Part shown: one piece after another, positions 9,404 to 16,992 of the stretch
How positions within the stretch are numbered: position 1 is the stretch's first letter
How the letters are laid out: each line of letters opens with the position of its first letter
Source of the DNA: CAZTDD01 sp964612675
GTDB lineage: Bacteria; Hinthialibacterota; Hinthialibacteria; Hinthialibacterales; JAKPRU01
Direction: 5' to 3'
Assembly: GCA_964612675.1 (NCBI GenBank)
Contig: CAZTDD010000073.1
Coordinates: 1 to 34,378, forward strand
Length of the DNA: 34,378 bases
Program-made: the position numbers and the translations under genes
The notes under the pieces: generated by a model
Databases searched by the model: none
The model's input: the letters and a program-made list of their open reading frames with translations, nothing else
What the model was told of the DNA's origin: nothing

Positions 9404-10492
9404 TTGGTCAACGTTCAGAAAAAAGGGAAATACGATATTGCGGACCTTTTGAAAATTGTTGTCGAACGTGACGCGTCCGACCTTCATTTGCGGGTCGGCC
9501 GTCCACCGGTGATCCGGGTGGATGGACGACTCGAGGATCTCGGAAACGAACCGTTGCGGCCGAGCGATACAGCGCACCTCATGGAGAGCATTTCCCCCGA
9601 CATGCACCGCGAGGCAATCGCGGAGATCGGCTCGGCGGACTACGGATACGCGTTCGAGAACCTCGCTCGGTTCCGCGTATCTATCTTCCGGACCATGGGG
9701 AATTACGGGATGGTTATGCGACTGATCCCCTCTCGTATTCTTACCTTCGAGCAGCTGGGATTACCGATCGAAGCCATCAAAGAACTTCTCCACCGGCCTC
9801 GCGGTCTGGTTCTGGTTGTCGGGCCGACCGGTAGTGGAAAAACAACCACACTGGCGACGATGCTCGACTACATCAATCGTGAACGCGATACGCATATGAT
9901 CACGATTGAAGACCCAATTGAATATTATCACCCGCATCAACGCTCCATCGTAACGCACCGCGAGCTACATATCGACGTGGTTTCATTTGCTGACGGTTTG
10001 CGATCGGCGCTCCGCCAGGATCCGGACGTTATTCTCGTGGGTGAGATGCGCGACCCGGAGACTATGCAGGCGGCGATCACGGCCGCAGAGACCGGGCACC
10101 TTGTGTTCGCTACTCTTCACACGAACAGTTCAGCCCAAACGATCAACCGTATTGTCGACGCATTCCCCGTCAACCAGCAGGAGCAAATCCGCATGCAGCT
10201 TTCCGTGACCCTGATCGCCTCTATCGCTCAGCAGCTGATGGGACGAAAAGGAGGAAAAGGACGGATTGCCGCTTACGAGATCATGCTTATGACTCCCGCT
10301 ATTGCGAACCTGATTCGGGAACGAAAGACAAACCGAATTGTCTCCATGATTCAGACAGGTGCGAGGATGGGGATGACGACATTGGATGCCTTCCTGCTCA
10401 GACTCGTGAAGGAGGACAAGATTACGCGGGAAACGGCGCTCGAACGGTGTCAGGATCCCGAAGACATGCGACAGAAATTGATGTTCGCATAA
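9404..10492 (+). CDS. pilT: Type IV pilus retraction ATPase PilT
   Basis: PilT is the ATPase that depolymerises the pilus and powers twitching motility. The 362-residue length is typical. It has the short PAS-like N-domain, Walker A GPTGSGKT at residues 140-147, Walker B DPDVILVGEMRD and the histidine-box FATLHTNSSA. The C-terminal segment AIANLIRERKTNRI corresponds to the PilT-specific AIRNLIRE motif, with Arg replaced by Ala at the third position. The start is a TTG at 9404 with GGGAGG about ten bases upstream; no in-frame ATG gives a full N-terminus. It lies 40 bases after pilB and 52 bases before the second pilB, in one operon. Confidence 0.94.
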   Translation: MVNVQKKGKYDIADLLKIVVERDASDLHLRVGRPPVIRVDGRLEDLGNEPLRPSDTAHLMESISPDMHREAIAEIGSADYGYAFENLARFRVSIFRTMGNYGMVMRLIPSRILTFEQLGLPIEAIKELLHRPRGLVLVVGPTGSGKTTTLATMLDYINRERDTHMITIEDPIEYYHPHQRSIVTHRELHIDVVSFADGLRSALRQDPDVILVGEMRDPETMQAAITAAETGHLVFATLHTNSSAQTINRIVDAFPVNQQEQIRMQLSVTLIASIAQQLMGRKGGKGRIAAYEIMLMTPAIANLIRERKTNRIVSMIQTGARMGMTTLDAFLLRLVKEDKITRETALERCQDPEDMRQKLMFA

Positions 10493-10544
10493 TACATTCT
10501 CCAAGAAGATACCGTTGGTAACAGGATAGAACAAAGGAGAAACG

Positions 10545-12482
10545 ATGCTCGGACTTGGACGAAAACGAAAAAAGGCCGCAGAGCCAACGCCCTCCAAAGA
10601 AACGCCTGAGGAGAAGAAGCAGGCTCCGAAAACGGAACAAGACGATATCGCGGCCAGCACCGTAGCACTCCTCGAACGGGAGGAAACTCCCGAAGAAGAA
10701 ACTCCGAAAGAGCCTCCTAAGGCGGCTACGGAGGAAACCCCCGAACAGCCGACCGCGGCAGCGGTGCAGGAAGCGCCCGAAGAACCCTCTACCCCAGCCG
10801 GAGAAAGCGGTGGCGATGGGGAATCGCAGCTGTCCGTGGAGGATACCGTCAGCCAAGAGGCTGGTCAGGCGTTGCGGGATGCTGTCCTGGAACAGGCGTC
10901 GGAAACGCCGACCGAATACGCTACCGAAGAAGATCTCCTCAAACTGTATGCCGATCAGATCGGTATGCCGTTTGTAAAACTCTCGGAAGTCGAACTGGAC
11001 GAAGACGCCCTCAAACTGGTTTCCCCCGAACTGGCTCGCCAATACAAAGTATTTCCGATCAAATTTGACGAGAGTGACGGGGTGATTACTCTGGCGTTGG
11101 CGGATCCACTGAATGTCCAGACAATCGACGACCTGCGTGTTTGGCTGGGCCATGATGTTCGCGGGGTCATAGGCAACGCGGACGAAATTCAAAGCATGAT
11201 CGAAGAGTTTTACGGGACCGGCGAAGAATCCGTTGACGATGTGCTCGCCTCTTTGCAGACAGAACGATACGAGCTGAACATCAAGGAAGACGATTTCGGC
11301 GACTTGGAACGAATCGCCAATGAGACCCCCATCATTAAGTTGGTCAACCTGGTTCTGCTCCAAGCGATCAAAGAGAAAGCCTCCGACCTTCATATTGAAC
11401 CGTTCGAGAGGTCGTTGCGTATCCGGTACCGTGTGGACGGTATTCTTCATGAAACCGTCCCACCGCCGCAGCACCTTCGAGACGCGATCATCTCCCGTGT
11501 CAAGGTCATGGCGGGGTTGAACATCGCCGAGCGGCGTCTTCCGCAGGACGGACGTATCAAACTCTCGATGGCCGACCGCAACGTCGAACTTCGTGTCTCG
11601 TGCCTGCCGACGGTAAACGGAGAAAGCGTCGTGATGCGTATTCTCGACAGCGAGGTCATGGGGCTCAGCCTTGAGAACTTGGGCATGCTTCCCGATACGC
11701 AGGAAACCTACGAAAAGATCATCGGTCGACCGAATGGTATTGTCCTGGTTACCGGACCGACGGGGTGCGGCAAGACGACCACCATGTATGCGTCCCTGCG
11801 CAAAGTTTTCAGCCCGATGCTGAAGATGATTACTACTGAGAATCCGGTTGAATATCAAATGGACGGCGTTGTGCAGGTCAATATCAACCAATCGGTAGGA
11901 TTGACGTTCGCACGATGTCTTCGTTCGATCCTTCGGCAGGACCCGGACATTATCATGGTGGGTGAGATTCGTGACCTTGAGACTGCTTCGATGGCTATTG
12001 AGGCCTCGCTGACGGGGCACTTGGTACTTTCCACACTTCACACCAACGACGCGCCGGGTACGTTGACGCGTATGATCGATATGGATGTGGAGCCTTTCTT
12101 GATTACTTCCGCTGTCGTCGGGGTGCTGGCACAGCGCCTGGTTCGAGTCATCTGTCTTGACTGTAAGGAGCCCTACAAACCCGAGCCGTGGGTACTCAAA
12201 GAACTAGGAATGCAGTCCGGTGAGACGGAGAACATCACGTTTTTCCACGGCAAAGGATGTTCGGAATGCAACTATACCGGCTATCGCGGAAGAACCGGGA
12301 TCACCGAGTTCCTGGTGCTCAGCGAGCCGATCAAGCAGCTTGTTTTGGAACGCGCAGCCAGTTCCGAGATCTTCCGTCAGGCTCGTGAGGAAGGGATGCG
12401 TACCCTTCGTGAAGACGGGTGGCAGAAAGTCATTCAAGGAATTACCACACCGGAAGAAGTGTTACACTCGACTGTTCATTAA
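10545..12482 (+). CDS. pilB: Type IV pilus extension ATPase PilB/GspE family (second copy)
   Basis: This is a second PilB-like motor in the same operon. The 645-residue protein has a 100-residue low-complexity leader rich in Glu, Pro, Ala and Thr, then a GspE N-domain (about 125-225), then the ATPase core. Walker A GPTGCGKT is at residues 404-411 (Cys instead of Ser), Walker B reads DPDIIMVGEIRD, the histidine box STLHTND, and the zinc pairs CLDC and CSEC are complete. It starts at ATG 10545 after AAAGGAG. The charged leader may be a flexible tether or partner-binding tail; that is inference. It lies 26 bases before pilC, so it may be the copy that serves this platform protein. It differs enough from the first copy to suggest an old duplication with specialised roles. 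Confidence 0.92.
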   Translation: MLGLGRKRKKAAEPTPSKETPEEKKQAPKTEQDDIAASTVALLEREETPEEETPKEPPKAATEETPEQPTAAAVQEAPEEPSTPAGESGGDGESQLSVEDTVSQEAGQALRDAVLEQASETPTEYATEEDLLKLYADQIGMPFVKLSEVELDEDALKLVSPELARQYKVFPIKFDESDGVITLALADPLNVQTIDDLRVWLGHDVRGVIGNADEIQSMIEEFYGTGEESVDDVLASLQTERYELNIKEDDFGDLERIANETPIIKLVNLVLLQAIKEKASDLHIEPFERSLRIRYRVDGILHETVPPPQHLRDAIISRVKVMAGLNIAERRLPQDGRIKLSMADRNVELRVSCLPTVNGESVVMRILDSEVMGLSLENLGMLPDTQETYEKIIGRPNGIVLVTGPTGCGKTTTMYASLRKVFSPMLKMITTENPVEYQMDGVVQVNINQSVGLTFARCLRSILRQDPDIIMVGEIRDLETASMAIEASLTGHLVLSTLHTNDAPGTLTRMIDMDVEPFLITSAVVGVLAQRLVRVICLDCKEPYKPEPWVLKELGMQSGETENITFFHGKGCSECNYTGYRGRTGITEFLVLSEPIKQLVLERAASSEIFRQAREEGMRTLREDGWQKVIQGITTPEEVLHSTVH

Positions 12483-12508
12483 AAGGAACAGGCGAAGGAG
12501 AACCAGTT

Positions 12509-13753
12509 ATGGCCACGTATCAATACAAAGCGCTCGATAAGGGCGGCAAAGAAATTCGCGGTTCGATCGAGGCGGCCGGTGAAGAGGCGGTCGTCGAACG
12601 GCTCCGAAGTATGGGCTACTTTGCCACAGAGGTGTCGAAAGTAAAACAGGGCGTCGGCCAGATGGACTTGGCCGACATGCCGGGTATTCGCCAACTCGGG
12701 AAGATCGTCTCGCGCGGCAAAGTCGGTCTCAAAGATCTGTCCGCCTTCACGCGGCAGTTGGCGACCCTGGTAGGCGCCGGTTTGCCTTTGCTGCGGAGTT
12801 TGCAGATTCTACACGAACAAGTTGAGAACAAGAACCTCAAAGAGGCGATTCAAGCCATTTCAGACGATGTTGAGGGCGGCGCGACGCTATCCGAGGCGAT
12901 GGCGAAACACCCACGTATTTTCAACCGCCTCTACGTCAACATGATCAAGGCCGGTGAGATCGGCGGTGCCTTGGAGCAGGTGTTGGAACGTCTTGCGCTC
13001 TTCAGCGAAAAAGCCGCGGCCGTCCGTTCCAAGGTGAAAGGTGCTATGTGGTACCCGGTCGTCGTTGTTTGTATCGCCTTGGGGGTGGTGGCGATTATTT
13101 TGATTTTCGTGGTGCCGAAATTCGCTGATATGTTCACGGGCTTGGGAGCGGATCTTCCAGTCATGACTCAGTACCTGATCAACTTCAGTGACTGGATTGT
13201 GGCCAATTGGTGGAAGCCGCTGGCTACGATTGTCGGTGTGCTTATCGGCCTGAATCTGATGTCGAGAACAGAGACCGGCGCCTATACCCTGGACCTAATC
13301 AAACTACGATTACCGGTCTTCGGACCCATTGTCCAGAAATCCGCTATCGCACGTTTCTCCCGGACTTTCGGCACACTCCTCGATACGGGAGTCCCGATTT
13401 TGCAAACCCTTCTGATTGTTAAGGATACGTCCGGTAACGAGGTGGTATCGCGAGCGATGATCGATATTCACGCCTCGATTCGCGACGGTGACACGGTGCA
13501 TGAACCGATGCGGGCATTTCCCGTGTTCCCACCGCTCGTAGTTCACATGATCGCGGTCGGTGAAGAAACCGGTTCGTTGGATAAGATGCTGATTAAGGTG
13601 GCGGAAGCGTATGAACGCGAGGTCGATGATGCTGTTGACGGGCTCGCCAAGCTGATTGAGCCGTTGCTGATCGTTGGTCTTGGGGGCATTATTGGTACGG
13701 TTGTTGTCGCCCTCTACCTGCCGATCTTCAGCGTGGGTAACGCCATTAAGTAA
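12509..13753 (+). CDS. pilC: Type IV pilus inner-membrane platform protein PilC
   Basis: PilC is the polytopic platform in the cytoplasmic membrane that couples the PilB and PilT motors to pilin assembly. The 414-residue length is normal. It has the N-terminal MATYQYKALD start, two T2SSF domains (about residues 85-205 and 290-410), the signature SAFTRQLATLVGAGLPLLRSL near residue 75, and three hydrophobic stretches: near 185 (VVVVCIALGVVAII), near 235 and at the C-terminus. ATG 12509 is chosen because it follows GAAGGAG and gives the conserved N-terminus; an in-frame ATG at 12419 would overlap the previous gene by over 60 bases. It is the last gene of the operon, followed by a strong terminator. 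No pilin, pilM-Q or prepilin peptidase is in the window. Confidence 0.94.
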   Translation: MATYQYKALDKGGKEIRGSIEAAGEEAVVERLRSMGYFATEVSKVKQGVGQMDLADMPGIRQLGKIVSRGKVGLKDLSAFTRQLATLVGAGLPLLRSLQILHEQVENKNLKEAIQAISDDVEGGATLSEAMAKHPRIFNRLYVNMIKAGEIGGALEQVLERLALFSEKAAAVRSKVKGAMWYPVVVVCIALGVVAIILIFVVPKFADMFTGLGADLPVMTQYLINFSDWIVANWWKPLATIVGVLIGLNLMSRTETGAYTLDLIKLRLPVFGPIVQKSAIARFSRTFGTLLDTGVPILQTLLIVKDTSGNEVVSRAMIDIHASIRDGDTVHEPMRAFPVFPPLVVHMIAVGEETGSLDKMLIKVAEAYEREVDDAVDGLAKLIEPLLIVGLGGIIGTVVVALYLPIFSVGNAIK

Positions 13754-13785
13754 AGCGACAGACGTACAAAAACCACACGTGTCGA

Positions 13786-13815
13786 ACCCCGGGAGCATCC
13801 CTCCCGGGGTTTTTC
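13786..13815 (+). terminator. Rho-independent terminator of the pil operon
   Basis: A 10-bp perfect stem (ACCCCGGGAG / CTCCCGGGGT) with loop CATCC is followed by a run of T, 33 bases after the pilC stop codon. Confidence 0.9.
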
Positions 13816-13889
13816 ATGTCGCTCAGGTTGCCTCAGCCCCGGATTCACGGTTTTGTACGAGAAAGACGCCCATTTATTGAAGAAAGCTC

Positions 13890-13919
13890 TTGTCCTACAC
13901 CGCCTGACCGGACTACAAT
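13890..13919 (+). promoter_or_regulatory. Predicted sigma-70 promoter of the MFS transporter gene
   Basis: TTGTCC at 13890-13895 and TACAAT at 13914-13919 are 18 bases apart. It is the best promoter match in the 344-base gap between pilC and the transporter gene. It leaves an untranslated leader of about 170 bases in which I see no known riboswitch. Confidence 0.5.
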
Positions 13920-14097
13920 GCGGCTGCAGCAAGGTAAAGGATGACAAAGCGAAACCGTACCCTCGGAAACGGGCGGTTCGCGGAACGTCGGCAGTGAGTT
14001 CTGGTCTCGGAGGCGGTGCGAGGAAACACGCGGTATGGGATTGCCTTCGATAGCCGGTGGTATCGCTGCCCATTTCTTGTGATTCAGGAGGAAACGC

Positions 14098-15273
14098 ATG
14101 GCTCTCGCAACAATTGTTTCACTGGCAAGTGTGTTCGGTCTGGGTATCTGTCTGGCGCTTCTTGGGAGCATCAAGATCAGTCTCACCAGGAATCTCGAGA
14201 TCAACGACGCGCAGATGGGGAAGCTCTTCTCCGTCTTCAATTTCAGCAACCTGATCTTCGTGTTGTTGGCGGGCGTTCTGGTGGACGCCTTGAGCTTCAA
14301 AGTGGCCGCTATCGCCGGCTTTATTCTTGGTGCGATTGCGGTCTTCTTATTTGGGCAAGCGAAGAATTACGGGGCGGCCGTAGTGGCGTGCCTTCTGCTC
14401 GGCGTGGGCGGCATGCTTGTTAATACCGTGGGGAACACGCTCTTTGCGAACCCGAAGATCCTTTTCGAGGATGTTGGTCGTTCAGGGAACCTCGGCAATG
14501 TGTTTTTCGGTGTCGGTGCGTTCGTTACGCCGCTGATCACTGCGTGGCTCTTCCGAAAAACCTCCTATGCCACCGCTCTCAATGTAATGGCGGTCATTTT
14601 GGGTGTGCCGGCGATTATTGCGATCATCGCGAATTTCCCCGTACAGCCGACGGGCTATAGCCTGGGGGCGGTCGCGCAACTGCTGCCCCAAAGTCAGATC
14701 ATTCTCGGCGGGCTTGCCCTGATGTGCTATATCGCTCTCGAAGTCTCCATGGGTGGATGGATCTCCACGTATGCCACCAGCCTTGGCGCGGACGAAGGCA
14801 AGGCGAGCAAAGTCCTGACCAGCTACTGGCTGGCCCTGATGATCGGTCGTCTTGCGACGGCGTATCTCATCGCCGACAGTCTGATCAAACTTGACGTCGA
14901 CGGCGCCTGGTTCATCTTCGGTCTCGCCATAGCCGCTTCGATTATCGCGTTCCTGATGAGTACCGCCAACAGCCTCGGAGCTGGATCAACTCTCTGCTTC
15001 CTGATCGGTATTGCATTTGCTCCAATCTTCCCGACGGTCGTTGGATTGACGCTTTCCCGCACGGAGCCTGCTCTGAGAGGATCCGTGTTCGGCGTTATCT
15101 TCGCCATCGGTTTGATCGGTGCGATATTCGTCCCCGCGTGGATGGGAGCGATCTCGGCCGGCAAGGATATCAAGGCCAGCATGAAGGTCGCCGGTGGGAC
15201 GGCGGTGGTTTTGGTCGTTATCGCTTTGATCATGGGGTTCGCGCTCGGACCTCCGCTTTCTGCGGCAGCCTGA
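14098..15273 (+). CDS. Major facilitator superfamily transporter
   Basis: This 391-residue protein is almost entirely hydrophobic and shows about twelve membrane segments, as expected for the major facilitator superfamily. Between the second and third segments is the stretch LIFVLLAGVLVDALSFK, equivalent to the family's G-x-L-x-D-R-x-G-R loop in degenerate form. It probably acts as a proton-coupled importer or exporter of a small molecule in the cytoplasmic membrane. The sequence resembles the FucP/sugar-type branch, but the substrate cannot be read from it. The ATG has AGGAGG nine bases upstream. It has its own promoter and terminator, so it is a single-gene unit convergent with the next operon. 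Confidence 0.82.
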   Translation: MALATIVSLASVFGLGICLALLGSIKISLTRNLEINDAQMGKLFSVFNFSNLIFVLLAGVLVDALSFKVAAIAGFILGAIAVFLFGQAKNYGAAVVACLLLGVGGMLVNTVGNTLFANPKILFEDVGRSGNLGNVFFGVGAFVTPLITAWLFRKTSYATALNVMAVILGVPAIIAIIANFPVQPTGYSLGAVAQLLPQSQIILGGLALMCYIALEVSMGGWISTYATSLGADEGKASKVLTSYWLALMIGRLATAYLIADSLIKLDVDGAWFIFGLAIAASIIAFLMSTANSLGAGSTLCFLIGIAFAPIFPTVVGLTLSRTEPALRGSVFGVIFAIGLIGAIFVPAWMGAISAGKDIKASMKVAGGTAVVLVVIALIMGFALGPPLSAAA

Positions 15274-15295
15274 GCCGCTTTTCAAAAAACAAACA

Positions 15296-15327
15296 AAGCG
15301 GGCGTGGGATTCCTCACGCCCGCTTTT
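15296..15327. terminator. Bidirectional rho-independent terminator
   Basis: The stem AAGCGGGCGTG / CACGCCCGCTT is followed by TTTT on the plus strand. On the minus strand it is followed by a T-rich run (complement of AAAAAACAAACAAA at 15283-15296). It sits between the convergent MFS and URO-D genes and can end transcripts from both sides. Confidence 0.85.
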
Positions 15328-15328
15328 C

Positions 15329-15387
15329 GTAGCGCCCGGGTTCATGCCGGGCGTCTTGTACCCGTCCAGGATGAACCTGGACGCTAC
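15329..15387. repeat. REP/BIME-like pair of inverted hairpins
   Basis: Two hairpins are arranged head to head within 59 bases. The first is CGCCCGG / CCGGGCG (15333-15353), the second CGTCCAGG / CCTGGACG (15363-15383). The outer borders are GTAGCG and CGCTAC, and the loops contain GTTCAT and ATGAA, so the whole unit is a larger imperfect inverted repeat. This is the layout of extragenic palindromic repeats. It ends at the stop codon of the minus-strand URO-D gene. Confidence 0.65.
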
Positions 15388-16406
15388 TACTCGTTCGTAT
15401 ATGTCCCGAATTCCCTGAACGCCTCGAACATGGCGCGCGCGTTCTCGACGGGAACATCGGGGCCGATTTCTCCATGCCCGATGATTCCCCCCTCGCGTGA
15501 GCCCAGAACTTCCAGCGTTGTCCGTACGTGTTCACGCACCTCCTTCGGTGTGCCCCGTGGAAGTATCCGCTGCCGGTCCAAATCCGTCCGAAAACAAATC
15601 CGCCCTTTGAATCGTTCGGCGATGCGATCCAGGCCGATCATGTGCTGCTGCACGTTCAGCACATCCACACCCGCATCCATCAAATCCTCCATAATCTCCC
15701 ATACCATTCCGTCCGTGTGGAAATGAACATCCTTTCCAGCTTCGTGAGCGATCTCACAGAGTCTCCGGTAACACGGCAGGAAGAACTCGCGAAACCGTTC
15801 GGGCCGGATCATCAGCGCCGTTTGTGTTCCCCAGTCGTCGGCCAGATGAATTCCGTCCGAATCGACACCCAACCAAAGCGTGATCTCCTCGACCGCCCAG
15901 TCAGTCAACGCATCACGCAGCTCATAGGCCTCCGGCGCTCCGGTAGAGATTTCAATCAGCAAATCCTCATATCCCCGTAGCCACTGCATCCGTTCGAACA
16001 GGTTGAATCCACCCGCCAAAACGTAGGTATCATGTTTCTCTTCGAGCCTTGTTTCCAACTCCCGGATCTTCTCGGCCGGTGTATGAGGAGGCAGCCGATA
16101 GTCTTTGAAACGACTCCAGTCTGCTAACGGATGCTCGACAACGATCCCCAGAATCCCCTCCATTTCATTCGCCCACACACACCCCCATTCGTCGACTCCG
16201 CCGCCCTCGCGATAATCGACGGGCAGATCCTCAGGACGCGGTATCGAACGAGGGCCGGTCTCCACGTCGCTGGGGAACTCGTTGAGGAGATCGCAGAGTT
16301 TGTGTCCATGCCGAAACAAGGCGGCCGGAAGGACCGCATGCTGTAGAGGAACACGATCCGGCTCTTTGAGAAAGATCGCGCGGCGGACTCGTTCGCGGCT
16401 ATTCAT
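15387..16406 (-). CDS. Uroporphyrinogen-decarboxylase-family (URO-D) protein
   Basis: This 339-residue protein has the URO-D-family barrel, seen from the start MNSRERVRRAIFLKEPDRVP, the central block VHFHTDGMVWEIMEDLMDAG and the later GRICFRTDLD region. True heme-pathway HemE has an N-terminal RQAGR active-site motif that is absent here. It belongs with the broad group related to MtaA/CmuA methyltransferases and uncharacterised relatives, which act on corrinoid proteins or unknown C1 substrates. VHFHTDG contains histidines that may bind zinc; that is inference. Its ATG lies inside the end of the upstream gene (8-base overlap, ATGAATAG), so the two are translationally coupled. A link to the secreted glycosidase-like protein two genes upstream suggests a catabolic role, but no substrate is apparent. 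Confidence 0.82.
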   Translation of the reverse strand: MNSRERVRRAIFLKEPDRVPLQHAVLPAALFRHGHKLCDLLNEFPSDVETGPRSIPRPEDLPVDYREGGGVDEWGCVWANEMEGILGIVVEHPLADWSRFKDYRLPPHTPAEKIRELETRLEEKHDTYVLAGGFNLFERMQWLRGYEDLLIEISTGAPEAYELRDALTDWAVEEITLWLGVDSDGIHLADDWGTQTALMIRPERFREFFLPCYRRLCEIAHEAGKDVHFHTDGMVWEIMEDLMDAGVDVLNVQQHMIGLDRIAERFKGRICFRTDLDRQRILPRGTPKEVREHVRTTLEVLGSREGGIIGHGEIGPDVPVENARAMFEAFREFGTYTNE

Positions 16407-16989
16407 TCGTCTGTTTTCCCTTTCTCTGAAAACCTACCTGCACCGCGCACCCGATCAGGAAAAGTGGGAAAAACAGAATCGGGTACGGCGTGACAGAAGA
16501 CGTTAAGTGCGCGCCCAATCCGGCAGTCGCAATAATGATCACATGGCGGTGGAGCAGCATGACAATGCCGGCGATCAGTAGAGCGAGTAATCCCGGCAGG
16601 AACTCACCAAGCGCATCTTGGAGTGTGCCCAGGTAGCCTGTCTTGGCTATCAATCCGTAAATCGGTTCGAAATACTCGGTCGAGTAAGCCAGATAAAGGC
16701 ATCCGCCGATTACGGCTACCCAAAGAATTGAAGTGTAGAGTCTATAGGAGAGATAAGCGGCAATGAGTCCCAACACAATTCCCGCGCATAAATCGGCCGT
16801 GTTTCCCTGCGGAAGGCCGTACTTTCCTTCGGTGAATTGAAGGACCAGTCCCCAAACCGCCGCGCCCGCGATGAAACCGAAATAAAAACCGATAACTCGT
16901 ATACCTAACCGATACAACCGCCATCCAAAAAGAAGCAGCAATGCACCGATGATGATTCGCGGTATGGTTTCATAAAGAAGGGCTGGCAC
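16399..16989 (-). CDS. DUF4203-like polytopic membrane protein
   Basis: This 196-residue protein has about six to seven hydrophobic segments with many small residues (IIIGALLLLFGWRLYRLGIRVIG near the start, then GFYFGFIAGAAVWGL). The pattern recalls the DUF4203/TMEM198-like family, whose role is unknown. It starts with GTG, has GGAG about a dozen bases upstream, and lies only three bases after the glycosidase-like gene's stop. Its own stop overlaps the URO-D start by 8 bases. The three genes are therefore one operon. It may be a channel or transporter component, but I cannot support more. Confidence 0.62.
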   Translation of the reverse strand: MPALLYETIPRIIIGALLLLFGWRLYRLGIRVIGFYFGFIAGAAVWGLVLQFTEGKYGLPQGNTADLCAGIVLGLIAAYLSYRLYTSILWVAVIGGCLYLAYSTEYFEPIYGLIAKTGYLGTLQDALGEFLPGLLALLIAGIVMLLHRHVIIIATAGLGAHLTSSVTPYPILFFPLFLIGCAVQVGFQRKGKQTNE

Positions 16990-16992
16990 TGC

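Noticed and set aside
2752..13860. Long minus-strand frames inside the glycosyltransferase, TPR and pilus genes
   Set aside because: They mirror strong plus-strand genes with clear motifs, and have no ribosome sites.
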